Source: Scedosporium boydii
Lineage: Eukaryota; Ascomycota; Sordariomycetes; Microascales; Microascaceae
Length of the DNA stretch: 64,000 bases
Direction of reading: 5' to 3'
Assembly (NCBI GenBank): GCA_002221725.1
Contig: NJFT01000019.1
Span: 186,001-250,000, forward strand
The position numbers and the translations under genes are program-made. This document shows positions 47,295 through 59,600 of this stretch, piece by piece; within the stretch, counting starts at the first letter, position 1; each line of letters begins with the position of its first letter. The notes under the pieces were generated by a model. It was not told where the DNA came from. It saw only the letters and a program-made list of their open reading frames with translations, and searched no databases.

Positions 47295-49018
47295 ATGGGA
47301 GAGAGCGTAAAGATTCTAAGCCCAGGCGAAGGTATATATTACTTCATATACTACGTTCTCACTTTGTCCGCCACGACTTGTGACATAAACCCGAGTGCAC
47401 CCTTTTGCTAACATGTAGTGTAAAACTCAAGTTGCCAAGCACAACACTCAAGAGAGCTGTTGGGTTACCCTATATGGTACGGTGTATGATGTGACCAACT
47501 TCCTTAGCGAGCATCCGGGGGGCTCTAGGGCCATCCTGCGCCTTGCTGGTAAGGACGCGACCGAAGAGTTTGACCCAATTCACCCGCCCGGGACTCTGGA
47601 TGACGACACGGGCAACGTCGTCAAGGTCGGCAAGATCGACGCCGCGGCCTTGCCCAAGCACGACCCCGATAACGAGGAGCGTAAGAAGCAGGCCAACGTG
47701 ACAGAAAGAGACCCTCCCCTGGAGTCTCTGCTCAACCTCGGCGAGATCGAGGCTCTGGCTACCAAGAAGATATCAAAACGGGCATGGTCCTACTACTACT
47801 CCGCCGGCGACGACCTCTGGTCCAAGAGCTTCAACAACCACGTCTACCGCCAGATACTCCTCCGCCCCCGCATTTTCATCGACTGCATGGACTGTGATCT
47901 CTCTACGACGCTCCTCGGCCACAAGGTCGGCCTCCCCATCTTCGTCGCCCCGGCGGCCATGGCTCGCCTCGCCCATCCGGACGGAGAACACGGCATCGCG
48001 AAGGCGGCGGCCAAGTTTGGCGCGTTGCAGATCATCTCCAACAACGCCTCCATGACGCCGGAGCAGATTGCCGAGAACGCGGCCCCCGGTCAAATCTTCG
48101 GATGGCAGCTGTACGTGCAAAAGGAGCGCAGCAGGAGCATCGCCATGCTGGAGCGAATCCACAAGATGCGCGACCGGTTCAAATTCATCTGCTTGACGCT
48201 CGATGCTCCGGTTCCCGGGAAGCGCGAGCACGACGAGAAGATGCAGTTCGAGAATGCTTTCGAAGTGAGCGTCGACGGGAAGGGGGATTCGGATAAGAAG
48301 CCCGGCGGAGGTGGAGTGGGGCAGCAACTCTTTTGGGGCACGGCTGGCGATCTGACGTGGAAGACCACGCTGCAGTGGCTCGCCAAGAATACCGATCTGC
48401 CCATTGTGCTTAAGGGCGTGCAGACGCACGAGGATGCTTACCTCGCCGCGCAGTACGCGCCTCAGGTCCGCGCTGTCATACTATCCAACCACGGCGGCCG
48501 AGCCCTCGACACGGCGCCACCAGCGATCCACACGCTGCTTGAGATTCGAAAGTACTGTCCCGAGGTGTCTAAGAAGATCGAGTTGTGGGTCGATGGCGGC
48601 ATCAAGCGCGGCACCGATGTTGTGAAGGCGTTGTGCCTTGGGGCTAGAGCCGTGGGTGTCGGACGGGCAGCCCTATTTGGTCTCGGTGCCGGTGGCCAGG
48701 CCGGCGTTGAACGGACGTTTGAGAGTAAGTTGGGCTTGAAGCTTCCTCGTGGAGACGTACCACAATATACTAACGGAGTAATGAACGTAGTCTTGAAAGC
48801 AGAGACGGAGACTTGCGTACGGCTCCTTGGGGCCAACTCTGTTCACCAACTCGGCCCTCACTTTGTAAGTGGCGATCCTAGCCTATAGTCTCGCGGTCAT
48901 GTTTTAACAGTTTCCTTCTTCTTAGGTTAACACTCGCATGGTCGAGAGGGACATTTATGATGGGCCAAGCGGCCTCGATATCGCTGGGCTGTGGACGGCG
49001 CCGACAGCGAAGCTCTAA
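47295..49018 (+). CDS. flavocytochrome b2-like (S)-2-hydroxy acid/L-lactate dehydrogenase
   Basis: Four exons, 47295-47331, 47432-48724, 48791-48864 and 48926-49018, give 498 residues. The 37-nt first exon joins at phase 1 to rebuild [19 protein letters not shown], the usual start of a cytochrome b5 domain, with heme ligands His40 (HPGG) and His63 (FDPIHP). The FMN barrel then carries the Tyr in [10 protein letters not shown] near 133-135, Asp270 (LTLDAP), Lys340 (LKGVQT), and His366 and Arg369 (SNHGGRALD), all expected catalytic or flavin residues. The third intron (48725-48790, 66 nt) is stop-free and 3n long; removing it gives [16 protein letters not shown] as in homologues. The enzyme would oxidise L-lactate or a similar hydroxy acid, passing electrons to the b5 heme. 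Unlike yeast Cyb2 there is no long N-terminal presequence, so mitochondrial location is doubtful. Family certain, substrate likely but unproven. Confidence 0.9.
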
Positions 49019-52000
49019 GTTGCGGGGAATCTCCACCTTCTAACGTAGAAAGGGATGGGAGTGGGCGATCTTTGACAAGAATTTGGGTCCTTAGGATACT
49101 TGTTTATAGTATTCGATGGCGTTATAGTTGAGTAGTATATAGTGGGGCCTTCCGTAATTGGATATTCTCACTTTGTCGCGGATATTGCAGGAAACCAAGC
49201 CACTGACAAGAATTACTTCCTAGTCCTCAGGTCCCAAGTTTGGCTGTCGTAGGGCTTTTCTTTTCCGTGTCCCAGCTAGAGCTAATGTACGCGCCAAACC
49301 AATGGGAGGATTCAGATGACGGCGTTCCAAGCCACAGTCGGGGGCGCCGCGAGAGCACTTCAGTTATTGGTTACTTTGAATATTGTGTCTTGATTATTCG
49401 TGAGAATCCTTTTGCTTTGGATATTAGTGAACCAAAAAAAGGAGAAAAAGAAAAGAGAAGGAAAGGCAAAGTGGTGGACACCAAAATGAGAGCTGCAGGC
49501 GTTGGACCAGCGAAGTACGCATAGAGGTAAGAGGAATCGATTGGCTGCAATGCACAAAGTGGGTGTGGAACGGGCATGGCCGTGTGGTTGTTGATATGGC
49601 CAAGACTCTCTTGATACTCCAAATGTTCTATTGTGTGTCGCGTGCCTCCAGGTTTCGGTGAGGCAGCAGCTGTGATGGGCTGATGGACTCGGCAATGGAC
49701 TGACACAAACAGACTAGTTGTTTGTTTCCTCTCAGAGCACTTGAAACTGTTGATCGTTGGTGTTCTAGGTTCTACTTGTACAAGTAGAGCTAAAAGCAAG
49801 ACCGTTTTTACGTCGGTGTTAATCAAAGTGAGACGAGTGATGGGGATGTATCCGAGATGAGAGGGGGTCATTGTCTACAGCCAGGCTTGAGGTCCTGAGG
49901 ATGATGTTTGGGAAGTGTAGCCAGGACCACGGGTGCTTTGTAGAATGGGGAATGATTAATGATTTTGAAGGGCTCATGGGAACAATTGAACTACAATTGA
50001 ACTTCGTTTTCAATCAATGACATGACAGGGACTTAGTTTCTACCGACGAAGCGACTCAAAGCACTAATTATTCCTTGGCCGCTCGGGGACCACCGCGAGC
50101 TTGCTTTTCTTTTGGGCGTCCAAGTTGGTCGTCGGCATGTCTCAGCTAAGCTCCCAATGATATTTGATATTTTTGCACTACCAGTTCCTCTTTTCTCAGT
50201 CCCTTTTTTCGGGGTTCTTTTCCCCCTTCTTTTTTTCTCAAATGATAGATATCGTAATCTCTGGTATGGCTGGCTGGCATCAAACATATCTCGCCGAGCA
50301 GAATTGCTTCGCCTTATAACAAGCGAAATGGAGGTTAATTCACTGATTCAAGGGTCAAAGCAGAAACTTGTAAGTTTGGAACAAAGCTCCGAGAGATGCC
50401 GTGTTCATGCCGGCAATATTGCCCAGTTTGGCCAGGAAATCCCTTCTCTAAATGTCGCTTTGTGGATCTCGCAGTCGGTCGTACATTTGCAATGAAACGG
50501 AGATTGGCGAGGTACGAGCCCTCATAGGACATCTGTGGGAAATCAAAATTGCGGGAGGGTGACCATGGGGACTGGACTGGGCAGACTAGGAACTGGGGGT
50601 GGTGGAGAAGAGGCAACGGGTAATGGACCTGGCTGGGTCTGGTCATGGATGCCCCGGAAGAGTCGTGCCTCTTGCCACCGGGACATTGGGGCACGGAAAA
50701 TGGAGGGCCCTTTTGCTCGACATCGTGGGTCTCGAATAGCCAAACAGATGGAGGAAATTCGAAATCTCCGCAAAGCTCTCTCCACCAGATGACCTGACAT
50801 CTGGGGAGCCCCCAGTGACCCAGTGGACCACGGATGCGTATTCGTACCTGGGGAGCACAATTGGCGAAAAGAGTTTTTAAGGTTTAATCTGGGGTTCTGC
50901 TGCTCTAACGAGCTGGTAAATTGCTAGGTTACTAGTGTAGTGCAAGTGTTAGATATCTCAAGAGTGCGGCTGTTTTCTCTTGCTTTTCTGGAACATCTTG
51001 ACCGCAAAAGTTGAGACGAAATCAGAATAAGCTGCATTTTCGATGTCGAATGCGCCTTCCACATTCTTGGGAGGACACTTTCACATGCGCTAAAGCTCAA
51101 GAGCCGAGGATTGATCCATCGATCAGCTGCAGAAAGCCAACCCGAGCCAATTCCTTCCCGAGAAGAGCGAAGAGCAGCGGTACCTGGTGTGTACTTTGCC
51201 CTTCTGCATCAGACAAGTATCTTCGTACTTCGTACATGGCACATTGGGTATTAGTGCCAGATTGTTACCGGGTTACTTCGATGGCAGCATCGAGTCTCCA
51301 TTGAATGTTTACTCCCTATCGTTTCTATTACCAGGAGGGTATTAGTGGCATAAAGCGGTGCTGGCGGTGCTGGCCGTCGATAGATTACTCTACTATGTAC
51401 ATGGCACTGCGACGGGCAGTTTCTCGGTCCGCGCTATGGTGCCAGCTTATCCCGATACGGCTTGTACTTTGCTGGTATCAACCCATCAACCCAGCCCAGG
51501 CCGGCCAGCTGCACCGTTACCCTCTGCGTCAGGACTGCAATCTTCCTCCGGAGTAATAATAATAATAGTAATCTCTCTCAATGGTACACTAGTGTACGAA
51601 GTAATGCGAGGAGGGAAGGGCAACGCCACACACACCCCGCCTCTTCAACCCCGGCTCGCCCTCTCGTCCGAGTCTTGCGGAGATGCTCGGGGTGCCTCCC
51701 AATTTGGCAATTCCTCCCCTCTGTCTTCTTGTCGTGTGCCACCATCCTGGTCGGCACCAGGCCAACCTAGTCAACTTCTTCGCTGATCTGTGCGTGTTAA
51801 TCCTTGCTGATTTCTTGCTCCTCCTGCGGTGCAAAAAGCTAGACGCCATTCCGGATCGGCGCCCATGCTGCCAAGTTCTGCCAAGTAATATGGGGAACAC
51901 CATCCACAACCTCTCTCCTCTGCAGTTTGGACCAGCAACCACCTCCTCTTGGCCCAGGTTCTAGCTAGTCCTAGTCGAGACCGACTCGCCTCACCAGCAT

Positions 52001-53388
52001 CGTGTTTTTTTTTCTCGATCTCGCCCAATTTCCCCTCCGGGCCCTCACTATCGACCAACTGCGCCGTACGAAGCATTATCGTCCCACTCGTTTCCGGGCT
52101 TGCGTCTGGCGCATGGTACCTTGGCGGTACGCCAAACGTGCAATGGAGCTCCAGCACACTCCAGTTGCCAAGATTTCAAGATCAGTGTCTTGCTGGCTCT
52201 GTTGTTGGTTCCGCTCTACGCTCCATGCGGAGTGGAAAAGCTGGGGATGAGGCTACAACACTAATGAGCTTGGTCCTTTCTTGTACCACCCGTACCACCC
52301 ACTAGGGGGGAAGCCCCATGGCAAAAGATCCGGTCCCTTTTCTTGGGGTTTGCTTGTTGAAATCCGTGGGGTCTCCAGGAAAGCCAATTTGACGCTACTC
52401 CCGGAGATGTCTACCAGATTTGGATTGAGCAGTGAACCGCGAGTTTCGAAAACACCACAGTCAAATTCGATAGAGGGATTCTCATAGGATCCTACTTGAG
52501 TATTTCTGGGGAACGATTCTGATCGCGGGTGCCACCAATCTCGATCCTACGAGTTCGAAATAAGGCGAAGATGCTGAGTTAGTGTCTTGTCATTGTATAA
52601 GTGTGCCAACTGGTGATGTTGTTGACCAGTCTGGTGTCTCGGGGAGTGCGGTTACCAACCTATTGATCCATCCTCTTGTTACATTGCCTCCCCTCCCCTT
52701 GCCTAGCATCCCCAGACCTATCCACTGCAACACTGATACATGCATCGTCCTGCTTCGTGCTACGAGTACACGATTGGTGTTCTTGTACCCCCCCCTCCCC
52801 CTTCAATGCTCGTTCTTCCACCGTGGCTGGCCGAGCTCATCATGGTGTGTACGATGTAGTGTACACTCCCGTTTCCCACTCCCACTCCCCATCGCCACAT
52901 TGTTGCTGGCGCGCTGCTTGGTCCGAGTTAGTCGTTCGGGATCCCTTCTTCATTCTCATGTGCTTTTGCCTCACCATTGAACCAGACTATCCATGTGTTA
53001 CCCGCTACTACTTCGCAGAATCGAGATCTAAAAGTACAATTGTAAATATATATAGATCAAGCGCACTCACCCGCCCCAGTGGCCTCCCTAGTCTCACTTC
53101 CAGTCCCACCCTATCCTGGCGAGAACTTTGTTCGTGAACCCTTGTCCCATCCTCCCGTCGACACCTCTCCATTCCCCACCTCTCATCTATTACTTCGTAG
53201 TCTCTCGTTTCCGCCCTTATACGAAGTATAAGTAGGACCCATCTTGCCCCGTCTCTTTGGTAACCTACCTTCCTCCCTTCCCTCTCATCTCCTTCGCCGA
53301 TCCCCGTTCCGCGCCCCCTGTATACAGCCGCGAACTCGAATCGAGTCTTTCCCCTCGTCGATCCCGCAAGCAATCACAAACGACAACC
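49019..53388. other. 4.4-kb gene-free region
   Basis: Open frames are short, overlapping and without recognisable domains. The stretch carries four octamer copies (51221, 51228, 51594, 52066), an ATA/AAT triplet run near 51556 and, in its last 200 bp, the likely promoter and 5' leader of the DUF3712 gene. A degraded mobile element cannot be excluded. Confidence 0.5.
53216..53232. promoter_or_regulatory. 7-bp inverted repeat with octamer-like core
   Basis: CTTATAC, GAA, GTATAAG forms a perfect 7-bp inverted repeat around three bases, 157 bp upstream of the DUF3712 gene's ATG. It contains ACGAAGTA, like the octamer family. A 7-bp repeat alone is not improbable; the position and core are what make it notable. 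Confidence 0.3.
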
Positions 53389-54676
53389 ATGGCGAGCGAC
53401 AAGGAGGTCGTCAAGAACGAGACGGAGTTCGTTGCTCCCGCCGCCAAGAAGCGCGGCTGCGCCAACCACTGCAAGCGCTTCTGGTGGGTGTACTTAATTG
53501 GCACCATCGCCGCAATCATCTTGATTGTCTGTCTCATGTAAGTGCGCAACTACTCTTCTCCTGCGCCGTCTACAACGGCAATTGGCATTGTGTAAAGTGG
53601 CATTTCGTGAAACCGTCACGTCCTTGCAAACTTCTTTTGCCAATTTCCCCAGTACCTTCGTGGCCCTCTTCCATGAGTGAACTCTCTCACTAACATGAGG
53701 CTGCTTTCCCCCCTCCAGCATCTTCGTTGGTGTTCCCAACATCGCCCAGAAGAAGCTTGACGATGCCGAGCTCACACTCGACTCCATCGTCATCTCCCAA
53801 ACCGAACCCAACTCCTACAACATGGCCGTCAACTCCACCATCCGCACCGACGGCAAGACCCACGCCACAATTTCCCCCTTCACTGGCGTCATGTACCTCG
53901 AGGACCTCGAGCCCCATACGCCCTTCGCCAGCGTCAACTTCCCCGAGACCACTTCGGAGAAGGAGCAGATCGTCAAGGTCGACCAGCACGTCGAGGTCAC
54001 TAACATGGATGCGTACACTACTTTCAACACCTGGTTGCTCCTCAACGAGACTCTTCGGTTGACTATCGAGGGCGATACCCACGTCAAGGTTAAGGGTATT
54101 TCGAAGAAGTTTGGCGTTACTTTTAAGAAGACTGTTGAGCTCAAGGGCATCAACGGCTTCAAGGGTCTCAAGGTCCACGAAACCGAGTCACACATAGACA
54201 TTTCGGTGAAAACAAATAACTACAAGGGTGTCGTCGACGTTCCCAATGCCTCCATCCTCACCATCCACATCGTACGTTTCCCTTTACCATATTTTTTTTT
54301 CTTTATTTTTGTTCTCGCAAAAAAAGCCAGTCTCTAACAACAAATCTAGGGCAATGCCACCTTCGTCAACATGTACAATGGCAAGGATATTGGTACCGTC
54401 TACATGGACAACCTCATCCTCTACCCCGGCGTCACCACCGTTCCCATCCATGCCGACATCGATCAGGCCCCCGTCCTCGATGCCATGACCACGCAGCCCC
54501 ACTGTGTTGACGGCATTATCCCCTTCGGCATGAAGGGTAAGGACGTCACCCGCGACGGCGAGGAGATCCCCTACTTCGCCGGCGCCCTTAGGGCCCTCAC
54601 CCAGGAGGTTAATATCCCCCTCAAGCAAGCCTTTGCTGAGGCTGGTCTTAAGGACCTGAAATGTCTTAACGTGTAA
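53389..54676 (+). CDS. DUF3712-family membrane protein
   Basis: Three exons, 53389-53537, 53719-54271 and 54350-54676, give 342 residues; phases 2 and 0 match. After a cytosolic N-terminus with a basic, Cys-containing KKRGCANHCKRF segment comes one membrane span, WWVYLIGTIAAIILIVCLMIFVGV, at about residues 32-56. The rest is beta-rich and extracytoplasmic: ELTLDSIVISQTEPNSYNMAVNSTI, FNTWLLLNETLRLTIEGDTHVKVKG and ILTIHIGNATFVNMYNGKDIGTVYMDNLILYPGVT. These match the fungal DUF3712 family, which resembles LEA2/AsmA-type lipid-binding folds. Predicted orientation and vacuolar, ER or plasma membrane location are inference. No catalytic residues can be named. The first intron is 181 nt, the second 78 nt. 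It converges on the HCNGP-like gene. Confidence 0.88.
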
Positions 54677-55279
54677 GAAGGAGTAGATGGCCACTTTTTG
54701 TTGGTTTTTAGCAAGGGGGTTGCGAATTTGGATTACGTCTGATGAGGAAGATGTATGGGGAAAGTAATTTTTTTTTATCTATGAAATCTCGCTTGGGTCG
54801 AGATGAATTTTGCTATATGAGCTTTTTTTTTTCCAACCCAAATGGAACTTGATACCTCTCGGGAGTTTCTGAGTCGGGGTGGATATACGGAATGGAATGG
54901 GATGGGGATATCCAGTTAGCAGTTAGCAACCAGTTCTCATGATACCAGCTAACTGCATACCTAATGGAGATCAATCGATGGATACAAATCTGCCCAGGAT
55001 GGTGCAATATTTTCACCTGCAAATTCGCCACCTCTACCGAGGAATCCGCAACGTGAACACGAAGATCCAACTCCGAGTTAAACTGGGGTATCTACAAAAC
55101 CAATGCCTTCTTATTTTCGTGAAAAGAAACCCGGAATAAACCGCCCCCCGCACTGAACTAGTTGAAACACCCGGATGGCAGTGTAATAAGGATCTACCCC
55201 GTGGGGAAGACTTTTCAAGAGGTCCACGATCATATGCTACCGAGGACGAACGAACTCCCAACATGGGGGGTGGTGTTAT
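54677..55279. other. convergent 3' intergenic region
   Basis: These 603 bases between two convergent stops include T runs near 54768 and 54825, consistent with 3' UTR signals on both strands. Nothing coding is recognised. Confidence 0.5.
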
Positions 55280-56100
55280 CTACTCCATCCTTCTCCGCTT
55301 CGACAGCCCCCCCGGCCCCGACTTGGCGGATACGACCCCCATCCCACCACCAGAACCAGAAGCAGGCACAAACTCCACCCTCCCTGTCGCGGCTCTCTCG
55401 ACCTCCCTCTCCTTCCTCAGCCTCTCCTGAGCGGCCCTCAACCCCTGGCGATGAGCCCAATCCGGAAACGCCCCGGGATCCCAGAGATCCTTGGGTAGTG
55501 TCGTGGCGTACTGCGCCATCGGGTCGTCGTCGAGACCCGTGAATTTGAGGAGCTTGTCCATGAGGGCCGGGTTGCGCAGGGCTGGGGAGGACTCGAGCTT
55601 GGCGTTGAAGTGGATGCCTTTGTCTTTGAGTTCGAGGAAGTTGGAGACTTTTTTGGTGAGGGCGGGAGGAGGTGAGCCTGGTGGTGAGGGCGGGAGGTCT
55701 AGGTTGGGATGGCTGGGGAGGGTGAGATCGCGGAGGAGGGCGCGAGTGGAGGTGTAGGGGGAGCCTGGGGGGATGGGGAGATCTAGTTCTTGATCTGGCT
55801 CCGGGAGGTCCGTTATTGTCGGCTCGCTGGGCCCAAGCATGGGACCGACGAAAGGCGTTGGTGTTGATGGTGATGGTGTTGCTGGAGGTACTGGCCCTGT
55901 TGGGCGTACTTGAGGCTCTGGTAGCTGTTCATCTTCAGGTTTTGATGATAGCCTAGGTTTATTCTGGAAAGGCGATGTCAGTTTACGATGATATAAGTTG
56001 AGGAGGCGTGTAAATGATGCCTTACCTCTTGAGGTGGAGGAGGCTGTAGTTGGATATCTTCCTCCTCACTACTGCTCTCATAACTAACAAGCCCAGCCAT
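55280..56100 (-). CDS. HCNGP/SAP30BP-like protein
   Basis: Two exons, 56100-56026 and 55963-55280, give 252 residues, joined at phase 0 across a 62-nt intron. The protein starts MAGLVSYESSSEEED, as SAP30-binding proteins typically do (acidic motif just after the start). A Pro-rich linker follows. The HCNGP core is near residues 130-200: KKVSNFLELKDKGIHFNAKLESSPALRNPALMDKLLKFTGLDDDPMAQYATTLPKDLWDPGAFPDWAH. The tail is basic and ends LSKRRRME. In metazoans SAP30BP helps RBM17 in splicing of short introns and was first found as a co-repressor partner; plant and fungal members are thought nuclear. It is divergently paired with PRP5, another splicing protein. Family confident, role in fungi inferred. 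Confidence 0.87.
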
Positions 56101-56681
56101 GACGGTAATCGGGCGATCTATCTGTCAGGGAAATTGGTCAATTAAGCCAGAAAGAATTATATATAATTCTCTCCCAGCAATTAGAAGTGCGTATTGATGC
56201 TAAAAATCACCACCGTTTGGCTTTAGTAGAGTCAAATTTATACACTGAGATCGTTAGCCCAGTCTGAATGTCCAGTTCGAGATGATCGCGAAGCTTGGAG
56301 CAAGGAAAAGTGACTTTGGTACAGTCCAATGTGGGGGTTTCGGCAAAACCTCGGCTTACTAACACAACCTCCAATCAAGCTCATCTAAACAAAAGTATAT
56401 CAAACTCACACGGAGCACTTCACAAGCCTCGTCTCGTCGTACCGAGTCCACCTCAAGGCATCCATCGCTCTTGATATCCACCCCGCCATCCGCCGTCTTC
56501 GTTGACATTGTTATATCCTTCGAATGGATGCCGGTATCGATAATACAATCTGAAGATAACACAAAGGGACATATCATCAAAAAAGTACGGACTTTTGACA
56601 CAGATCTCAGCCGACGAGCCACAAGTAGTCCTGAGGGGGGCGAAAAAAATTAAAAAAAAAACCTCTACATCTGGGATAACC
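56101..56681. promoter_or_regulatory. shared divergent promoter, HCNGP-like gene and PRP5
   Basis: The two start codons are 581 bp apart and point away from each other. I see no open frame of interest between them. An A-rich stretch (AAAAAAATTAAAAAAAAAA) lies 25-40 bp upstream of the PRP5 ATG and may be part of its leader or promoter. No binding site is assigned. Confidence 0.55.
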
Positions 56682-59600
56682 ATGGCTCGTCTTAGAGACA
56701 CCCGCTCACCATCGCCAGGAAGACACCACCGGAAAGATGACGATCGACGCGACAGGGATCGCCGTGATGACGGTAGGGGCTATCGCGCCCGGTCGCGCAG
56801 CCCTGGAGATGTAAGACGACAAATCCATCGCGGGGCCGCCGATGACGCGGCGGCATCGTCATCATCCTCAACTAACCATCATCTGCAGCGCCGGTATCGT
56901 GACAGACGGGACCGCGATCGCGATCGCGATGATTCGTACCGACGCAGAGACCGATCGGTAGACCGCCGAGATGACGACGCATACAGAGGAAACCGGAGAG
57001 ACCGCCGAAGATCATCACGCGACCGATACGCCGACCGCTCGCCTGATAGGCGCCGTCGCGATGATAGAGATTATCGTGGTAGGCGAGACGACTCCAGAGA
57101 CCGTACTCGTAGCCGTCGAGATGGCACACCTGACTCCCGGCCTCGCAGCAGGCATGATGACAGTCGTCAGCGGGCCCAGCCCTCAAAAGATAGTAGCATG
57201 AGCCCTTCTTCGACTGCCAACGATGTACGTTCATACCCCTGCACCAAGCAGCCATCATCGGCATCATCCTCACCATCATCCATCGCCATGCAATGTGCTA
57301 ACTACTCGCGCTCGTCGTCGCAGACTGCCAAGGCTAAGTCCACACAACCGCAATCCGAGGCTGACAAGAAGGCTGAGAGGCTGGCCAGGATTGAGGCCTG
57401 GAAGAAGAAGAAGGAAAGCAAGGCTGCTAAAGAGAACGACGCCAACCCTCTCCAGACGAGGAAACTGCTCGCTGAAATGGACGAAAAGGCTAACCGGCCC
57501 TCTGCCGCCGCCTCACCTGTTGTTGAGTCTCCCGCTTCTGCCTCGTCTGCCGCAAGGCAACCGTCTGTTCCAGCAGATGCGTCACCCGCTACGTCGTTCA
57601 CAGGAAAATTCGAGCCTAAAGCTATTATTGCGAAGAAACCCCCATCCGCTACCGCACTGAAACCCGCAACCGGATCCGTCCTAGGCTCGATTCCCGGCCC
57701 CAACGGTGCGGCCAAGCCTCTCTCGGTCCAGCCCGCGAAGAAGCTTGCTGACTTCCGCGCGAACCATGGAAACATGAACAGTTTCGGTTTCCAGAGGCAA
57801 GGTGACAAGCTAGCCAACAAGCGCAAGATTGACCTTGATGAAGAAGTTGCATCCAAGAGAAAATTAGTCAAGTTGCCCTCGCTTCCTATTGAGGCTGATG
57901 ACACCCCATACGCTGACCAAGATGATGGAGAGTCGGATGCTGATGACGTTGTCGCTACTGAAGAAGAGGAGGCTGCCGCTGTACGTGCTGCGCATGAGAA
58001 GCGTATGCAGCAGGAAAACAACCAGTCTGCCGAGGAGTCGGGAGACACTGTGATGGTGGACGGCCCTGCTGCCCCACAGACCAACGGTACGACCGCCGCA
58101 GAACTAGCCGAGGAAAATGGCGAGCCTGCAGCGCCCGCGCCACAGGCAGTACCTGATGCGATGCAAGTTGATGAAGAGGCTGCAGAGGAAGAGGAGGAAG
58201 AGGAAGAAGTCGACCCCCTCGATGCATTCATGGCGGGCTTGCAAACCCAGACTAAGAAGAGGGCTCCGGGTAGGACAACCACAGCGAAAAAGGCTCCCGA
58301 GCCCGAAGCTTACTTCAGTGATGATGACTTTGCCTTTAGAGATAAGGCGGATGCCAGTGCTCTCGCAGCTGCGCAACAACCCATCAAGCGCCGGAAAAAC
58401 AAGGACTTGCCGACGATCGATTACAGCAAGTTAGATCTCGAGCCCATCAGGAAGAACTTCTGGGTCGAGCCCGCCGAGCTGAGCGCCTTGACGGAAGCCG
58501 AGGCCACCGAGTTGCGGTTGGAGCTGGATGGCATCAAGGTCTCTGGCAAGGATGTCCCCAAGCCCGTCCAGAAATGGGCGCAGTGCGGGTTGACCCGCCA
58601 AACCTTGGATGTTATTGAAACCTTGGGCTACGAGAAGCCTACCCCTATCCAGATGCAGGCTTTGCCTGTCATTATGTCGGGCCGCGACGTGGTCGGAGTG
58701 GCAAAGACCGGGTCTGGTAAAACTATTGCGTTTCTGCTGCCCATGTTTCGACACATCAAGGACCAGTCCCCGCTCAAGGATAACGAGGGGCCTATTGGTC
58801 TCATCATGACCCCGACGAGAGAGCTGGCTGTACAAATCCACCGCGACTGCAAGGCCTTCCTCAAGACGATGGGTCTGCGGTCGGTATGCGCCTATGGCGG
58901 TGCGCCCATTAGCGAGCAGATTTCGGAGCTGAAGCGCGGCGCCGAAATCGTGGTCTGCACCCCTGGCCGCATGATTGACTTACTAGCAGCAAACCAGGGT
59001 CGAGTGACAAACCTAAAACGAGTCACCTATGTCGTTCTCGATGAGGCCGACCGAATGTTCGACATGGGCTTCGAACCGCAAGTCATGAAGATCTTTGCTA
59101 ACATGCGACCGGATAAGCAGACAATTCTCTTCTCCGCGACCATGCCTCGCATCATCGATGCTCTGACTAAGAAGGTTCTGAAGAACGCCGTGGAGATCAC
59201 GGTGGGCGGCAGGAGTGTTGTCGCACCCGAGATCACGCAGCTCGTTGAAGTCAGGGAAGAGAAGTCGAAGTTCCTTCGGCTGCTTGAGTTGCTTGGCGAG
59301 TTGTATGAGGAGGATGAGGATGCAAGAACGCTGATCTTTGTGGAGCGCCAAGAAAAGGCAGACGATCTGCTCAAGGAGCTCATGATCAAGGGCTACCCAT
59401 GCATGTCGATCCACGGCGGCAAGGATCAAGTCGACAGAGATTCCACCATTTCTGATTTCAAGAAGGGTATCGTACCCATTTTGATTGCGACGTCCGTTGC
59501 TGCTCGGGGACTTGACGTCAAGCAGTTGAAGCTGGTTGTCAACTATGACGCTCCTAATCACTTGGAGGATTACGTGCACCGAGCTGGCCGAACGGGCCGT

